From an uncultured beta proteobacterium (GTDB taxonomy: Bacteria; Pseudomonadota; Gammaproteobacteria; Burkholderiales; Burkholderiaceae): 30,761 nt of DNA. The DNA lies in the NCBI GenBank assembly GCA_903909925.1, contig CAIVXR010000152.1:1-30761 (forward strand), in the 5' to 3' direction. Position numbers and translations under genes: made by a program. Positions 7,834 through 14,897 of the stretch are shown in pieces. Position 1 is the first letter of the stretch. Each line of letters starts with the position of its first letter. Below the pieces are notes generated by a model. It was not told the DNA's origin. It did not search any database and saw only the letters and a list, made by a program, of their open reading frames with translations.

Positions 7834-8733
7834 ATGAGTGAGAAATTAAAACTGGGTTTTGTTGGTCTTGGAATTATGGGTGCCCCGATGGCAGGCCAAC
7901 TTGTGAAAGCCGGTCATGAAGTATTTATTGCGACTAGAAGCAAGGTTCCTCAAGAGCTAGCTTCATCAGCGGCTATTCAATGCGCAAGTCCAGCTGAAGT
8001 TGCCCAAAAAGCAGACATTATTTTCACCATGGTTCCAGATACTCCTGATGTTGAAAAAGTCTTGTTTGGCGATAAAGGAGTTGCATCTGGCTTGTCCAAG
8101 GGAAAAGTGGTCGTTGATATGAGCTCTATTTCTCCAATCGCGACCAAGGAATATGCAAAAAAAATAAATGCCCTGGGTTGCGACTATCTTGATGCGCCAG
8201 TTTCCGGCGGCGAAGTCGGGGCTAAAAATGCCACGCTCTCGATCATGGTTGGTGGCGATGAGGCTGTATTTAACAAAGTAAAACCTGTACTCGATCTGAT
8301 GGGCAAAAATATCAACTTGGTCGGTGGCAATGGCGATGGTCAAACTGCCAAAGTTGCGAACCAGATAATTGTGGCTTTGAATATTGAAGCTGTAGCAGAG
8401 GCCCTGGTATTTGCTTCTAAAGCGGGTGCTGATCCTGCTAAAGTTCGCCAAGCATTAATGGGTGGCTTTGCGAGCTCCAAGATTCTTGAAGTTCATGGTG
8501 AACGCATGGTTAAGCGTACGTTTGATCCTGGCTTTAGGATTGAGTTACATCAAAAAGATTTAAACCTAGCACTTAATAGTGCGCGTGCACTAGGGGTTTC
8601 ACTTCCCAATACAGCTACCGCCCAAGAATTATTTAACTCTTGCTCTGCACATGGTGGTAAAGCTTGGGATCATTCAGCGATGGTGAAGGCCTTAGAAAAG
8701 CTCGCTAATTTTGAGGTTGGTCAAAAAGCCTAA
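7834..8733 (+). CDS. glxR: 2-hydroxy-3-oxopropionate (tartronate semialdehyde) reductase
   Basis: Reduces tartronate semialdehyde to D-glycerate with NAD(P)H; a member of the beta-hydroxyacid dehydrogenase family. 299 residues, full length. Seen: Rossmann GLGIMG at 11-16, the substrate-binding DAPVSGGEVGA at about 120-130, and the catalytic Lys173 in GQTAKVANQ. AAAGGAAAT provides a Shine-Dalgarno sequence. Following hyi it forms the two steps from hydroxypyruvate to glycerate. No glyoxylate carboligase or glycerate kinase is in the window. A YqiA-type esterase follows after 9 nt. Confidence 0.88.
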   Translation: MSEKLKLGFVGLGIMGAPMAGQLVKAGHEVFIATRSKVPQELASSAAIQCASPAEVAQKADIIFTMVPDTPDVEKVLFGDKGVASGLSKGKVVVDMSSISPIATKEYAKKINALGCDYLDAPVSGGEVGAKNATLSIMVGGDEAVFNKVKPVLDLMGKNINLVGGNGDGQTAKVANQIIVALNIEAVAEALVFASKAGADPAKVRQALMGGFASSKILEVHGERMVKRTFDPGFRIELHQKDLNLALNSARALGVSLPNTATAQELFNSCSAHGGKAWDHSAMVKALEKLANFEVGQKA

Positions 8734-8742
8734 GATCCCCAT

Positions 8743-9333
8743 ATGTCGTCAACCTTACTGGTATATCTGCATGGCTTTCGATCTTCCCCAAGATCCAGCA
8801 AGGCGGTGATGACAGGCGAAGCAGTAAAAGCCTTGGCAACTGCGGAAAATGCCATCGATTGGCATTGCCCGCAGTTATTGGCCTCGCCCAAAAAGAGTAT
8901 GGAGCTAGTGACCGAATACATCGACCAGTCTAAGGCTGATCGTATGATTGTTATTGGGTCATCACTTGGTGGGTTTTATACAAATTATTTAGCCGAAAAA
9001 TACGGCTGCAAAGCGATTGCATTAAATCCGGCAGTACGAGCAGCTAGGGAGCTTGCACCCCACGTGGGGATGATGACATCCTATGACAGTGATGAGCCTT
9101 TTGATTTTCGGACTGAATATATCGATGAGCTAAAAGCCTTACAAGTTGAGAGGATTAGCAATCCTGATCGTTACTTCTTGATTGCCGCAAAAGGTGATGA
9201 ATTACTTGACTGGAGAGAGATGAGCCAGTTCTATGAGGGTGCTAAACAGCTAATTTTAGAGGGTAGCGACCATGGAATTGCCGACTATGCAGACCACCTC
9301 CCAAGGGTCTTGGAGTTTATAAGCTCTAGATGA
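8743..9333 (+). CDS. YqiA/YcfP-type esterase
   Basis: 196 residues, the usual size for this compact alpha/beta-hydrolase family. Seen: LVYLHGFRSSPRS at the N-terminus (oxyanion hole), nucleophile elbow GSSLGG with Ser74, a DELLDW acid region near residue 154, and SDHGIADY with the candidate catalytic His. YqiA hydrolyses short acyl esters in vitro; its physiological substrate is not settled. No lid domain is present. It lies 9 nt after glxR, so likely in the same transcript, without an obvious functional link. Confidence 0.8.
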   Translation: MSSTLLVYLHGFRSSPRSSKAVMTGEAVKALATAENAIDWHCPQLLASPKKSMELVTEYIDQSKADRMIVIGSSLGGFYTNYLAEKYGCKAIALNPAVRAARELAPHVGMMTSYDSDEPFDFRTEYIDELKALQVERISNPDRYFLIAAKGDELLDWREMSQFYEGAKQLILEGSDHGIADYADHLPRVLEFISSR

Positions 9334-9396
9334 TTGATCGGTGCAAAATTCTTCTGTAAGATAGATCAAACAACTGTTGGCTTTGCCAGCGTTGAG

Positions 9397-9403
9397 AAAG
9401 GAG
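9397..9403 (+). promoter_or_regulatory. Ribosome binding site deciding a GTG start
   Basis: AAAGGAG followed by 5 nt and GTG at 9409. It favours this start over the in-frame TTG at 9334, which has no Shine-Dalgarno sequence and sits directly against the previous stop codon. Confidence 0.6.
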
Positions 9404-9408
9404 AGTTT

Positions 9409-9978
9409 GTGCTGAGCATCTTGAAACTAGACGCTGGTGGAATTCCCCAGGGTTGGGTTAACGCGGAAGAAGCAACCAAGCATTACGCTGATAGCAGTGT
9501 TTTATGGACTCTAGGCGATCCCATCATGAAAATGCGTGGTGGCATTTCTAGGGCAAGTGGCTTGCAATCTGTTATCGAGCTTCACTCAATCATTGCAATT
9601 AAGGGCAGCGCAAAGATTAATTTATTTGACGTTGTTCCTGTCATCACAAAACATAAACTTTTTAAGCGTGATCGTGGTCTTTGCGCTTATTGCGGTGATG
9701 TGATTCATGAAAGTCATGCTGAGGCCGAACACATCATTCCAAATAGCCGTGGTGGAAAATATTCTTGGATGAATCTCGTTATTTCTTGTAGGCCTTGCAA
9801 CCAACGCAAGGGTAATCGCACTCCTGAACAGGCTGGCATGGGTTTGTTGTATACCCCTTATCTACCAAGCCTGTATGAAGATATGATCCTCAAAGGAAGA
9901 AATATTCTTGCCGACCAGATGGACTTCCTGGCTGCCAATTTGCCTAAGAATAGTCGCTTACTCGAGGGCGCCCTCTGA
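9409..9978 (+). CDS. HNH endonuclease-domain protein
   Basis: 189 residues from the GTG at 9409 (214 if the TTG at 9334 were used). The N-terminal 80 residues carry a conserved-looking region with the LKLDAGGIPQGW and VLWTLGDP segments. The HNH fold follows: Cys92-x2-Cys95 (CAYC), the AEHIIPNSRGG core at 106-116 with His108, NL at 122-123, and Cys127-x2-Cys130 followed by NQRKGNRTPEQA. This is the McrA-like zinc type. There is no methyltransferase, toxin/antitoxin partner or phage gene near it; it sits between an esterase and a DUF3108 gene, which suggests a housekeeping or genome-maintenance role. Substrate unknown. Confidence 0.8.
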   Translation: MLSILKLDAGGIPQGWVNAEEATKHYADSSVLWTLGDPIMKMRGGISRASGLQSVIELHSIIAIKGSAKINLFDVVPVITKHKLFKRDRGLCAYCGDVIHESHAEAEHIIPNSRGGKYSWMNLVISCRPCNQRKGNRTPEQAGMGLLYTPYLPSLYEDMILKGRNILADQMDFLAANLPKNSRLLEGAL

Positions 9979-9980
9979 GT

Positions 9981-10988
9981 TTGGGACTGGAGCAATTTAG
10001 ACTGTCTAAAAGTAGTACTCTGATACACGCAAAATCTTTGCGGATCATTCTGATTGCATTGGCCTTATCTTTACTGGGCCATCTAATTTTATTTTTTGGT
10101 ATCCCTTTTTTATCTTTCGGTTCGGCGCCAGAGCTTGCCGACGAGCTCATCATCAGAACAGAGTTAAAAGCTGAGCCGCCTAAGAAAATTCAGATGGCCA
10201 AAGCGCCGAAAAAGAAAGTAAACAAAGAAACATCAAGCAATAAAGTGGAGGATTCTAAAAGCCTTGCTGTAGGAGAGCAGGGTGGAGCAAACAATCAACC
10301 AGGGGTTGCCTTCAGGCTCCCCGAGTCTGGAGTTATCTATTACGACTCTTATGTTGACGGTCAAAAGTATCAGACCGGTGAAATTGATTGGATTGTCGAT
10401 GCCAGTGGCTATCGGCTCTATATCAATATTCCATATGCTTTTGTTGGCCCATTTGTTTTTGAGTCCAGAGGGTCGGTAGATGCCTACGGTATAGCCCCAT
10501 CCATTTATTGGGCTCAGCGGGGCACGAAACCACCACGTTATTCACGCTTTGACAGAGATGCCAATGGAGGAGGGCAGATGTTCTTTTCAGAAAAGCCAGA
10601 GTTCACACCCGCCATCCTGCCGGGAACCCAGGATCGATTTAGCCTCATGTTTCAGTTTGCTTCTTTGTTAAATGGGGATAGCAAGATTGATGAAGCGGGC
10701 AGCATTCGATCATTGCCTGTGGTTGATTACAACACCCTAGAAATGTGGCACTTTAAGAGCTACGGAGAGACAACTTCTGAGGATATTCCTAGTCTAGGAA
10801 AATCTGTTAATCGACATTACGCCCTCATGCAGCGTGAAAATGACCCATACAAGCGCCAGGTAGATATATGGCTAGCCAAAGATCTGGAATGGCTACCGGG
10901 CAGAATTCGCTCTCTCGAGGCCAATGGCAGGGTTCTAGAGCTCGTATTTAAGCAAAAAAGCCCTATACCAGTCAGCGCCACACCTTAG
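9981..10988 (+). CDS. DUF3108 family protein, membrane-anchored
   Basis: 335 residues if the TTG at 9981 is the start, which is uncertain: no Shine-Dalgarno sequence is seen and the gap to the HNH gene is 2 nt. Seen: one N-terminal membrane segment (about residues 24-48), a Lys/Pro/Ser-rich linker (about 58-95), then the DUF3108 region from about residue 110 (GVIYYDSYVDG, EIDWIVDASGYRL, LPVVDYNTLEMWHFKSYG, DIWLAKDLEWLPGRIR). Such proteins are expected to face the periplasm; function is unknown. The stop overlaps the stop region of the convergent ion-channel gene by 4 nt inside a small inverted repeat. Confidence 0.75.
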   Translation: MGLEQFRLSKSSTLIHAKSLRIILIALALSLLGHLILFFGIPFLSFGSAPELADELIIRTELKAEPPKKIQMAKAPKKKVNKETSSNKVEDSKSLAVGEQGGANNQPGVAFRLPESGVIYYDSYVDGQKYQTGEIDWIVDASGYRLYINIPYAFVGPFVFESRGSVDAYGIAPSIYWAQRGTKPPRYSRFDRDANGGGQMFFSEKPEFTPAILPGTQDRFSLMFQFASLLNGDSKIDEAGSIRSLPVVDYNTLEMWHFKSYGETTSEDIPSLGKSVNRHYALMQRENDPYKRQVDIWLAKDLEWLPGRIRSLEANGRVLELVFKQKSPIPVSATP

Positions 10989-10993
10989 GCGCT
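10974..10993. repeat. Inverted repeat spanning two convergent stop codons
   Basis: AGCGCC and GGCGCT form a 6-bp perfect stem; the 8-nt loop ACACCTTA contains the minus-strand stop and most of the plus-strand stop. There is no T run on either side, so a classic Rho-independent terminator is not supported. Confidence 0.35.
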
Positions 10994-11512
10994 TGAACCG
11001 GAGTGTCGATTTTGCTTGGAATGGTCTAATAACGCGACCATCATTGAATACAAGGCAGCTCCAGACATCGATACAGCAAAAATGCCCGTAAATGAGATGA
11101 TGATGGGCAAAACTCTCCAGTGCTCCGTTAAGGTGTAGTCGCCATACCCAACAGTTGTATACATTTCACCGGCAAAGTAGAAAGTCTGGGGATTGGTTGG
11201 GAACACCTTCAATGCTACGCAGATATAGGCCCAAGCAATGATTTCAGCAAAATGAACCGCAATAATGAGCAAAATTGCGATGAAATAGGATACAAAATTT
11301 GCCCCATAAATTCGCTTATTTTCTAGCTTTTGATCCAGCCAGTGAAACGTCCCTGCAATGGATAAAACTAACATACCGTGGACGGTCAACATAAAGCAAG
11401 CCAAAAGCAATACAAACCAGATTTCGCCATTACCCATGTCAGTATTGATTTCGCGAAATAGCGTTGCAAAACTGGGGAGGTCGGCATTACGCAGAAGGTC
11501 AATTAGGAACAT
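10985..11512 (-). CDS. Ion channel with potassium-type selectivity filter
   Basis: 175 residues, one pore unit, expected to act as a tetramer in the inner membrane. Hydrophobic segments at about 30-55, 72-102 and 133-163; the pore loop carries TVGYGD at 120-125, the K+ selectivity filter signature of the Ion_trans_2 family. There is no RCK/TrkA-N domain and no cyclic-nucleotide domain, so gating is not evident. Upstream lies a perfect minus-strand TATAAT at 11562-11567 within a Fur-box-like palindrome. It is convergent with the DUF3108 gene (4-nt overlap). Confidence 0.78.
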   Translation of the reverse strand: MFLIDLLRNADLPSFATLFREINTDMGNGEIWFVLLLACFMLTVHGMLVLSIAGTFHWLDQKLENKRIYGANFVSYFIAILLIIAVHFAEIIAWAYICVALKVFPTNPQTFYFAGEMYTTVGYGDYTLTEHWRVLPIIISFTGIFAVSMSGAALYSMMVALLDHSKQNRHSGSSA

Positions 11513-11553
11513 AGGGAGCTAGAGAATGGACTACAGAAATATCTTATTTGACA

Positions 11554-11568
11554 TAATAATGATTATAC
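11554..11568 (-). promoter_or_regulatory. Perfect TATAAT inside a Fur-box-like palindrome
   Basis: On the minus strand GTATAATCATTATTA matches the 7-1-7 Fur consensus TGATAATNATTATCA at 11 of 14 defined positions. It covers the TATAAT at 11562-11567, about 50 nt before the ion-channel ATG. No good -35 is seen. AT-rich sequence can match by chance. Confidence 0.3.
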
Positions 11569-11578
11569 GCAGATAGGC

Positions 11579-12280
11579 TTATGAGGCTTTAGCCTTCACA
11601 GTCCCAATATAAGGCTTTTTATAGAGCTTTAACCAACGGGATCTGAGACCCTCACTGATCCAAGCCTTATCGTAAATATCTGCAATATCAATTGCAGTCA
11701 AGCCTTGCGCATTACGTATTTGTAAGTCAGCGCCTTTATCTAAAAGTAGCTTAACCAATTGTTCGTTACCGGACTGGACAGCCATCATCAACGGTGTTGT
11801 ATTGCCAAGGCTCAAAGAATCTACGGTAGCTCCATTTGCGATCAAGAATTGAGCTACCTCTAGGTGGCCCTTGGCGCAGGCGTAATGCAAAGGCGTCCAA
11901 CTAATGTGGTCTATCAAGGCCTTATTCTGAAGAACTAAGGTCTTTACTAGCGGCAAATTACCCTCTATGGAAGCAATCATCAGCGGCGTTTCACCACTTT
12001 TGTTCGATAAATCTACGTCAATTTTGGGATTCCCAAGGAGTAAATCAATGACATTAGTAGAACGATCTTTGATGGCCAAAATGAGCATTGGGTTGCCATT
12101 GGCATCCACGGTATTTGGATTTACGCCCTTAGCAAGCAAAGATTGGACTGTGGAAACATCGTCAAATTTTGCCGCTTTAGCAAAATCCGTGATCTGACCA
12201 CTGGTTTGGGCAAAGGAAAATGGGCTAAACAACAATATTAAGATTAATAAAGCCCGATATATATTAAGATTTAATCTCAT
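11579..12280 (-). CDS. Exported ankyrin-repeat protein
   Basis: 233 residues. A signal peptide (about residues 1-24, ending SFSFAQ-like) is followed by about five ankyrin repeats: DANGNPMLILAIKDRS, KSGETPLMIASIEGN, SWTPLHYACAKGH, NTTPLMMAVQSGN and AQGLTAIDIADIYD. This suggests a periplasmic protein-binding scaffold. Its ATG overlaps the tatD stop (ATGA, 12277-12280), so translation is likely coupled to tatD; no separate Shine-Dalgarno sequence is seen. The pairing of tatD with an exported ankyrin gene is familiar from Burkholderiales. Partner unknown. Confidence 0.8.
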   Translation of the reverse strand: MRLNLNIYRALLILILLFSPFSFAQTSGQITDFAKAAKFDDVSTVQSLLAKGVNPNTVDANGNPMLILAIKDRSTNVIDLLLGNPKIDVDLSNKSGETPLMIASIEGNLPLVKTLVLQNKALIDHISWTPLHYACAKGHLEVAQFLIANGATVDSLSLGNTTPLMMAVQSGNEQLVKLLLDKGADLQIRNAQGLTAIDIADIYDKAWISEGLRSRWLKLYKKPYIGTVKAKAS

Positions 12281-13068
12281 GAATAACTTCTATCTATATG
12301 AAAACATTGAAAGAAATTATTTGAAGTACGCTCCGCGAGTTCTTCAATTGGGATGCCTTTGAGATTAGCGATGAATTGCCCAACTTTAGCAACCCAAGCA
12401 GGCTCGTTGATCTTGCCACGATATGGAATGGGCGCCAAATATGGAGAATCTGTTTCAATCAGCATCCTGTCTAGCGGAACCTCTTTGCAGGTTGCCTGAA
12501 GCTCTTTAGCGCTTTTAAAGGTGACAATCCCTGAAAAGGAGATATAAAAGCCCATGTCCATGGCTGCTTTAGCCATTTCTAGGCTTTCAGTAAAACAATG
12601 CATCACCCCGCCAATTTGATCGGCACCCTCTTCTTTTAGGATCCTGATCGTATCCTCAGATGCTGACCGTGTATGGATAATCAAAGGCTTTTTACAAGCT
12701 ATTGCAGCTCTAATGTGGGTTCTAAAGCGCTCACGTTGCCATTCCATAGATTCATAGGAGCGATCGCCCATCCGGTAATAGTCGAGACCAGTTTCCCCAA
12801 TTGCAATGATCTTAGGATGTTTTAAGGCAGTTTCCACCAGAAAGTCATAACTGGGCTCCGGAGTGTCCTCATAGTCTGGATGAACCCCAACAGAAGCGTA
12901 TAGATGAGAATGCTCCTGAGCAAGCTTCAACACATTCGGAAAGTCTGGCAGGTCCACTGATACGCACAAGGCATTGCTAACCTGAGAAGCCTTCATATTC
13001 GCAAGCACCTCGGGCAAGCGAGATTGAAATTCTGGGAAATCGAGATGGCAATGGGAGTCTATGAACAT
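12277..13068 (-). CDS. TatD family metal-dependent DNase
   Basis: 263 residues, the standard size. Amidohydrolase-like TIM barrel with the family ligands visible: MFIDSHCHLDF (HxH at 6-8), AIGETGLDYY (Glu), IIHTRSA (His), GVMHCFTES (His) and LIETDSPYLAP (Asp). TatD-type enzymes are 3'-5' DNases used in DNA repair and turnover; this member, near holB, corresponds to the YcfH subgroup. It is 31 nt after holB. A minus-strand TAAAAT ends 8 nt before the ATG, so the gene may also have its own start-proximal promoter. Confidence 0.88.
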   Translation of the reverse strand: MFIDSHCHLDFPEFQSRLPEVLANMKASQVSNALCVSVDLPDFPNVLKLAQEHSHLYASVGVHPDYEDTPEPSYDFLVETALKHPKIIAIGETGLDYYRMGDRSYESMEWQRERFRTHIRAAIACKKPLIIHTRSASEDTIRILKEEGADQIGGVMHCFTESLEMAKAAMDMGFYISFSGIVTFKSAKELQATCKEVPLDRMLIETDSPYLAPIPYRGKINEPAWVAKVGQFIANLKGIPIEELAERTSNNFFQCFHIDRSYS

Positions 13069-13076
13069 GACTCGCT

Positions 13077-13082
13077 ATTTTA
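13077..13082 (-). promoter_or_regulatory. Candidate -10 box close to the tatD start
   Basis: TAAAAT on the minus strand (5 of 6 to TATAAT), 8 nt before the tatD ATG; the predicted transcript start is about 2 nt before the start codon. There is no clear -35 and no Shine-Dalgarno sequence. Confidence 0.3.
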
Positions 13083-13099
13083 GACTGCCTGACTCTAAA

Positions 13100-14242
13100 T
13101 TAATTCTCAAAGACTTGTTGATACTGAGATAGCAAGGCTTCTAACTGCACTCGGTTAGCCAAGGGGTGATTTTCATGACGGCGGGCCTGAACCAATAGCT
13201 TCCAAAAATGATGAAGTTTGGGGATCCTCACAGTTTGAGATAAGCCTTTAAGCGTTGAAAGATGCTTTGGGTAATAACGGGGTTGGCCACCCTGTGCAAC
13301 GGTTTGTAAGTCTGAAGTCCAGCGCTGCATTGCTGCCAATAAATAGCTGTATTGCGACTTGTGCGTCTTTTCAGCTGCATCTAACCAATTAATGCGCGCG
13401 CCTTGTGTCATAGATTGAAGTAAATAACGTGAGGCCTGTATGGCAATGCTTAATTCGTCTTTCTCATCCTGATTATTTCTTGCGAGCAAAGAATCTAAGA
13501 CGGAGTATGGTGCACCACCCTGCTCATCGTAAATAGTTTCAATATCAGCATCACTGACTTTAAGCCCATTTATTTTCTGTAGTTGTGTACGTAACCATGC
13601 CAGACCTTGCTCACGATCTGGGCGTGGCGCAGTCAATAAGCGACAACGGGAACGAATGGTTGGTAGAACACGATCTAGTCGATCGGCTAACAAAATAAAA
13701 ATAGTATTTGCGGGGGGCTCTTCTAAGGATTTGAGTAAGGTGTTAGCCGAATCAGAGCGTAGCATCTCTAGTGGATAAATCAGAATCACACGATTTCCGC
13801 CTCGATGCGATCCAATAGAAAGACTTTCGATGGCGCTACGAGTCTCTTCTATAGAGATGTTTTTCTTTTCTTTCTTTTCGCTAGCCTCACTATCTGCATC
13901 ATCTCGCGTTACCTTACCTTTCTTTGGAGCGTCATCACTCTCATAGTCGGCATGGGGCAATAACCTGCGGTGTGTCTCTGGAACTAGAGGAATTAAGTCA
14001 GGATGATTGCCTGTATTGAACCAATGGCAGGCCTCGCATTGATTGCAAGGGCGTCGGGCTTGATTGGCGCTCTCGCATAACAGAGACTTTGTAAGCTCAA
14101 GGGCAAATGCAAACTTGCCGATGCCAGATTGACCGTGCAATAAAACTGCATTCGGAAAATTGGAAAAATCTAGCTGATCCCATAGCGTTTGTAACCAAGG
14201 TGCTACAGACTTTTCTTGTTCGGAAAACATGAGGTCACTCAT
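13100..14242 (-). CDS. holB: DNA polymerase III delta' subunit
   Basis: Clamp-loader subunit that helps place the beta clamp on DNA. 380 residues, longer than the about 330 of E. coli. Seen: a Walker-A-like HGQSGIGK at 36-43, the zinc cysteines Cys56/66/69/72, TLLKSLEEPP, and the SRC motif in TIRSRCRLL. Residues about 96-129 form a charged insertion (Asp, Glu, Lys-rich) between the zinc module and the IEETRSAIESL segment; part of the extra length lies here. It starts directly after the tmk stop with no gap, so it belongs to the mltG-tmk-holB run. Confidence 0.9.
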   Translation of the reverse strand: MSDLMFSEQEKSVAPWLQTLWDQLDFSNFPNAVLLHGQSGIGKFAFALELTKSLLCESANQARRPCNQCEACHWFNTGNHPDLIPLVPETHRRLLPHADYESDDAPKKGKVTRDDADSEASEKKEKKNISIEETRSAIESLSIGSHRGGNRVILIYPLEMLRSDSANTLLKSLEEPPANTIFILLADRLDRVLPTIRSRCRLLTAPRPDREQGLAWLRTQLQKINGLKVSDADIETIYDEQGGAPYSVLDSLLARNNQDEKDELSIAIQASRYLLQSMTQGARINWLDAAEKTHKSQYSYLLAAMQRWTSDLQTVAQGGQPRYYPKHLSTLKGLSQTVRIPKLHHFWKLLVQARRHENHPLANRVQLEALLSQYQQVFEN

Positions 14243-14881
14243 CTAGATTTTGAATTCCAGATTTTTTAAGTTATTCCAAATAAGTTCTGGTGTTAATGTG
14301 GCATCTACTAGGTAAAAACGTTTTGGATCTTCTTTGGCACGACGCAAATACTCTTGACGTACTTTTTCAAAGAAATTTAAATCCATTTTTTCAAATTTAT
14401 CTGGCGTACGTACTTTAGAACGACGTGCCTCCGCAACTTCGCCTGGTAGATCAAATAGAATTGTGAGATTAGGCTGAAGCAAGACTCCGTGAGCTCGACC
14501 TTGTACCCAACGCTCAAGTTCATTTAATTTAGCAAGACTTAAGCCCCGCCCTCCTCCTTGATAAGCAAAGCTGGCATCTGTAAAGCGATCTGAAATCACA
14601 ATCTTTCCAGCTTCTAGGGCAGGTTCAATGACTTGTGCGATATGTTCACGACGTGCGGCAAACATTAATAGAGCTTCAGTCTCTAAATTCATTGGGGCAT
14701 CTAATAAAAGCACCCTGAGTTGTTCACCTAAAGGCGTGCCACCAGGCTCGCGAGTCATTACCACCTTACGGTCAAGGTAACGCTCTTGAATCAGTTTTTG
14801 AAATGATTCAATATGAGTGCTCTTTCCTGCACCATCGATGCCTTCGAAGCTAATGAAATATCCCGGATACATTGATGTCAT
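14243..14881 (-). CDS. tmk: Thymidylate kinase
   Basis: Phosphorylates dTMP to dTDP for DNA synthesis. 212 residues. Seen: P-loop FEGIDGAGKST (about 12-22), TREPGGTPLGEQLR, the DRFTDASFAYQGGGRG substrate/lid region, and ILFDLPGEVA. The classic neighbour of mltG and holB; 16 nt after mltG and abutting holB. No Shine-Dalgarno sequence is visible before the ATG; translation may depend on mltG. Confidence 0.95.
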   Translation of the reverse strand: MTSMYPGYFISFEGIDGAGKSTHIESFQKLIQERYLDRKVVMTREPGGTPLGEQLRVLLLDAPMNLETEALLMFAARREHIAQVIEPALEAGKIVISDRFTDASFAYQGGGRGLSLAKLNELERWVQGRAHGVLLQPNLTILFDLPGEVAEARRSKVRTPDKFEKMDLNFFEKVRQEYLRRAKEDPKRFYLVDATLTPELIWNNLKNLEFKI

Positions 14882-14897
14882 ATGAAAGTGAATCGAA

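Noticed and set aside
9334..9408. TTG start giving 25 more residues to the HNH protein
   Set aside because: It directly abuts the previous stop without a Shine-Dalgarno sequence, whereas the GTG at 9409 has AAAGGAG 5 nt upstream and gives an N-terminus that begins at the recognisable LKLDAGG block.
9409..9978. HNH gene as part of a restriction, toxin or phage-defence island
   Set aside because: Neighbours on both sides are ordinary chromosomal genes; no methylase, integrase, tRNA-flanked repeat or composition shift is seen.
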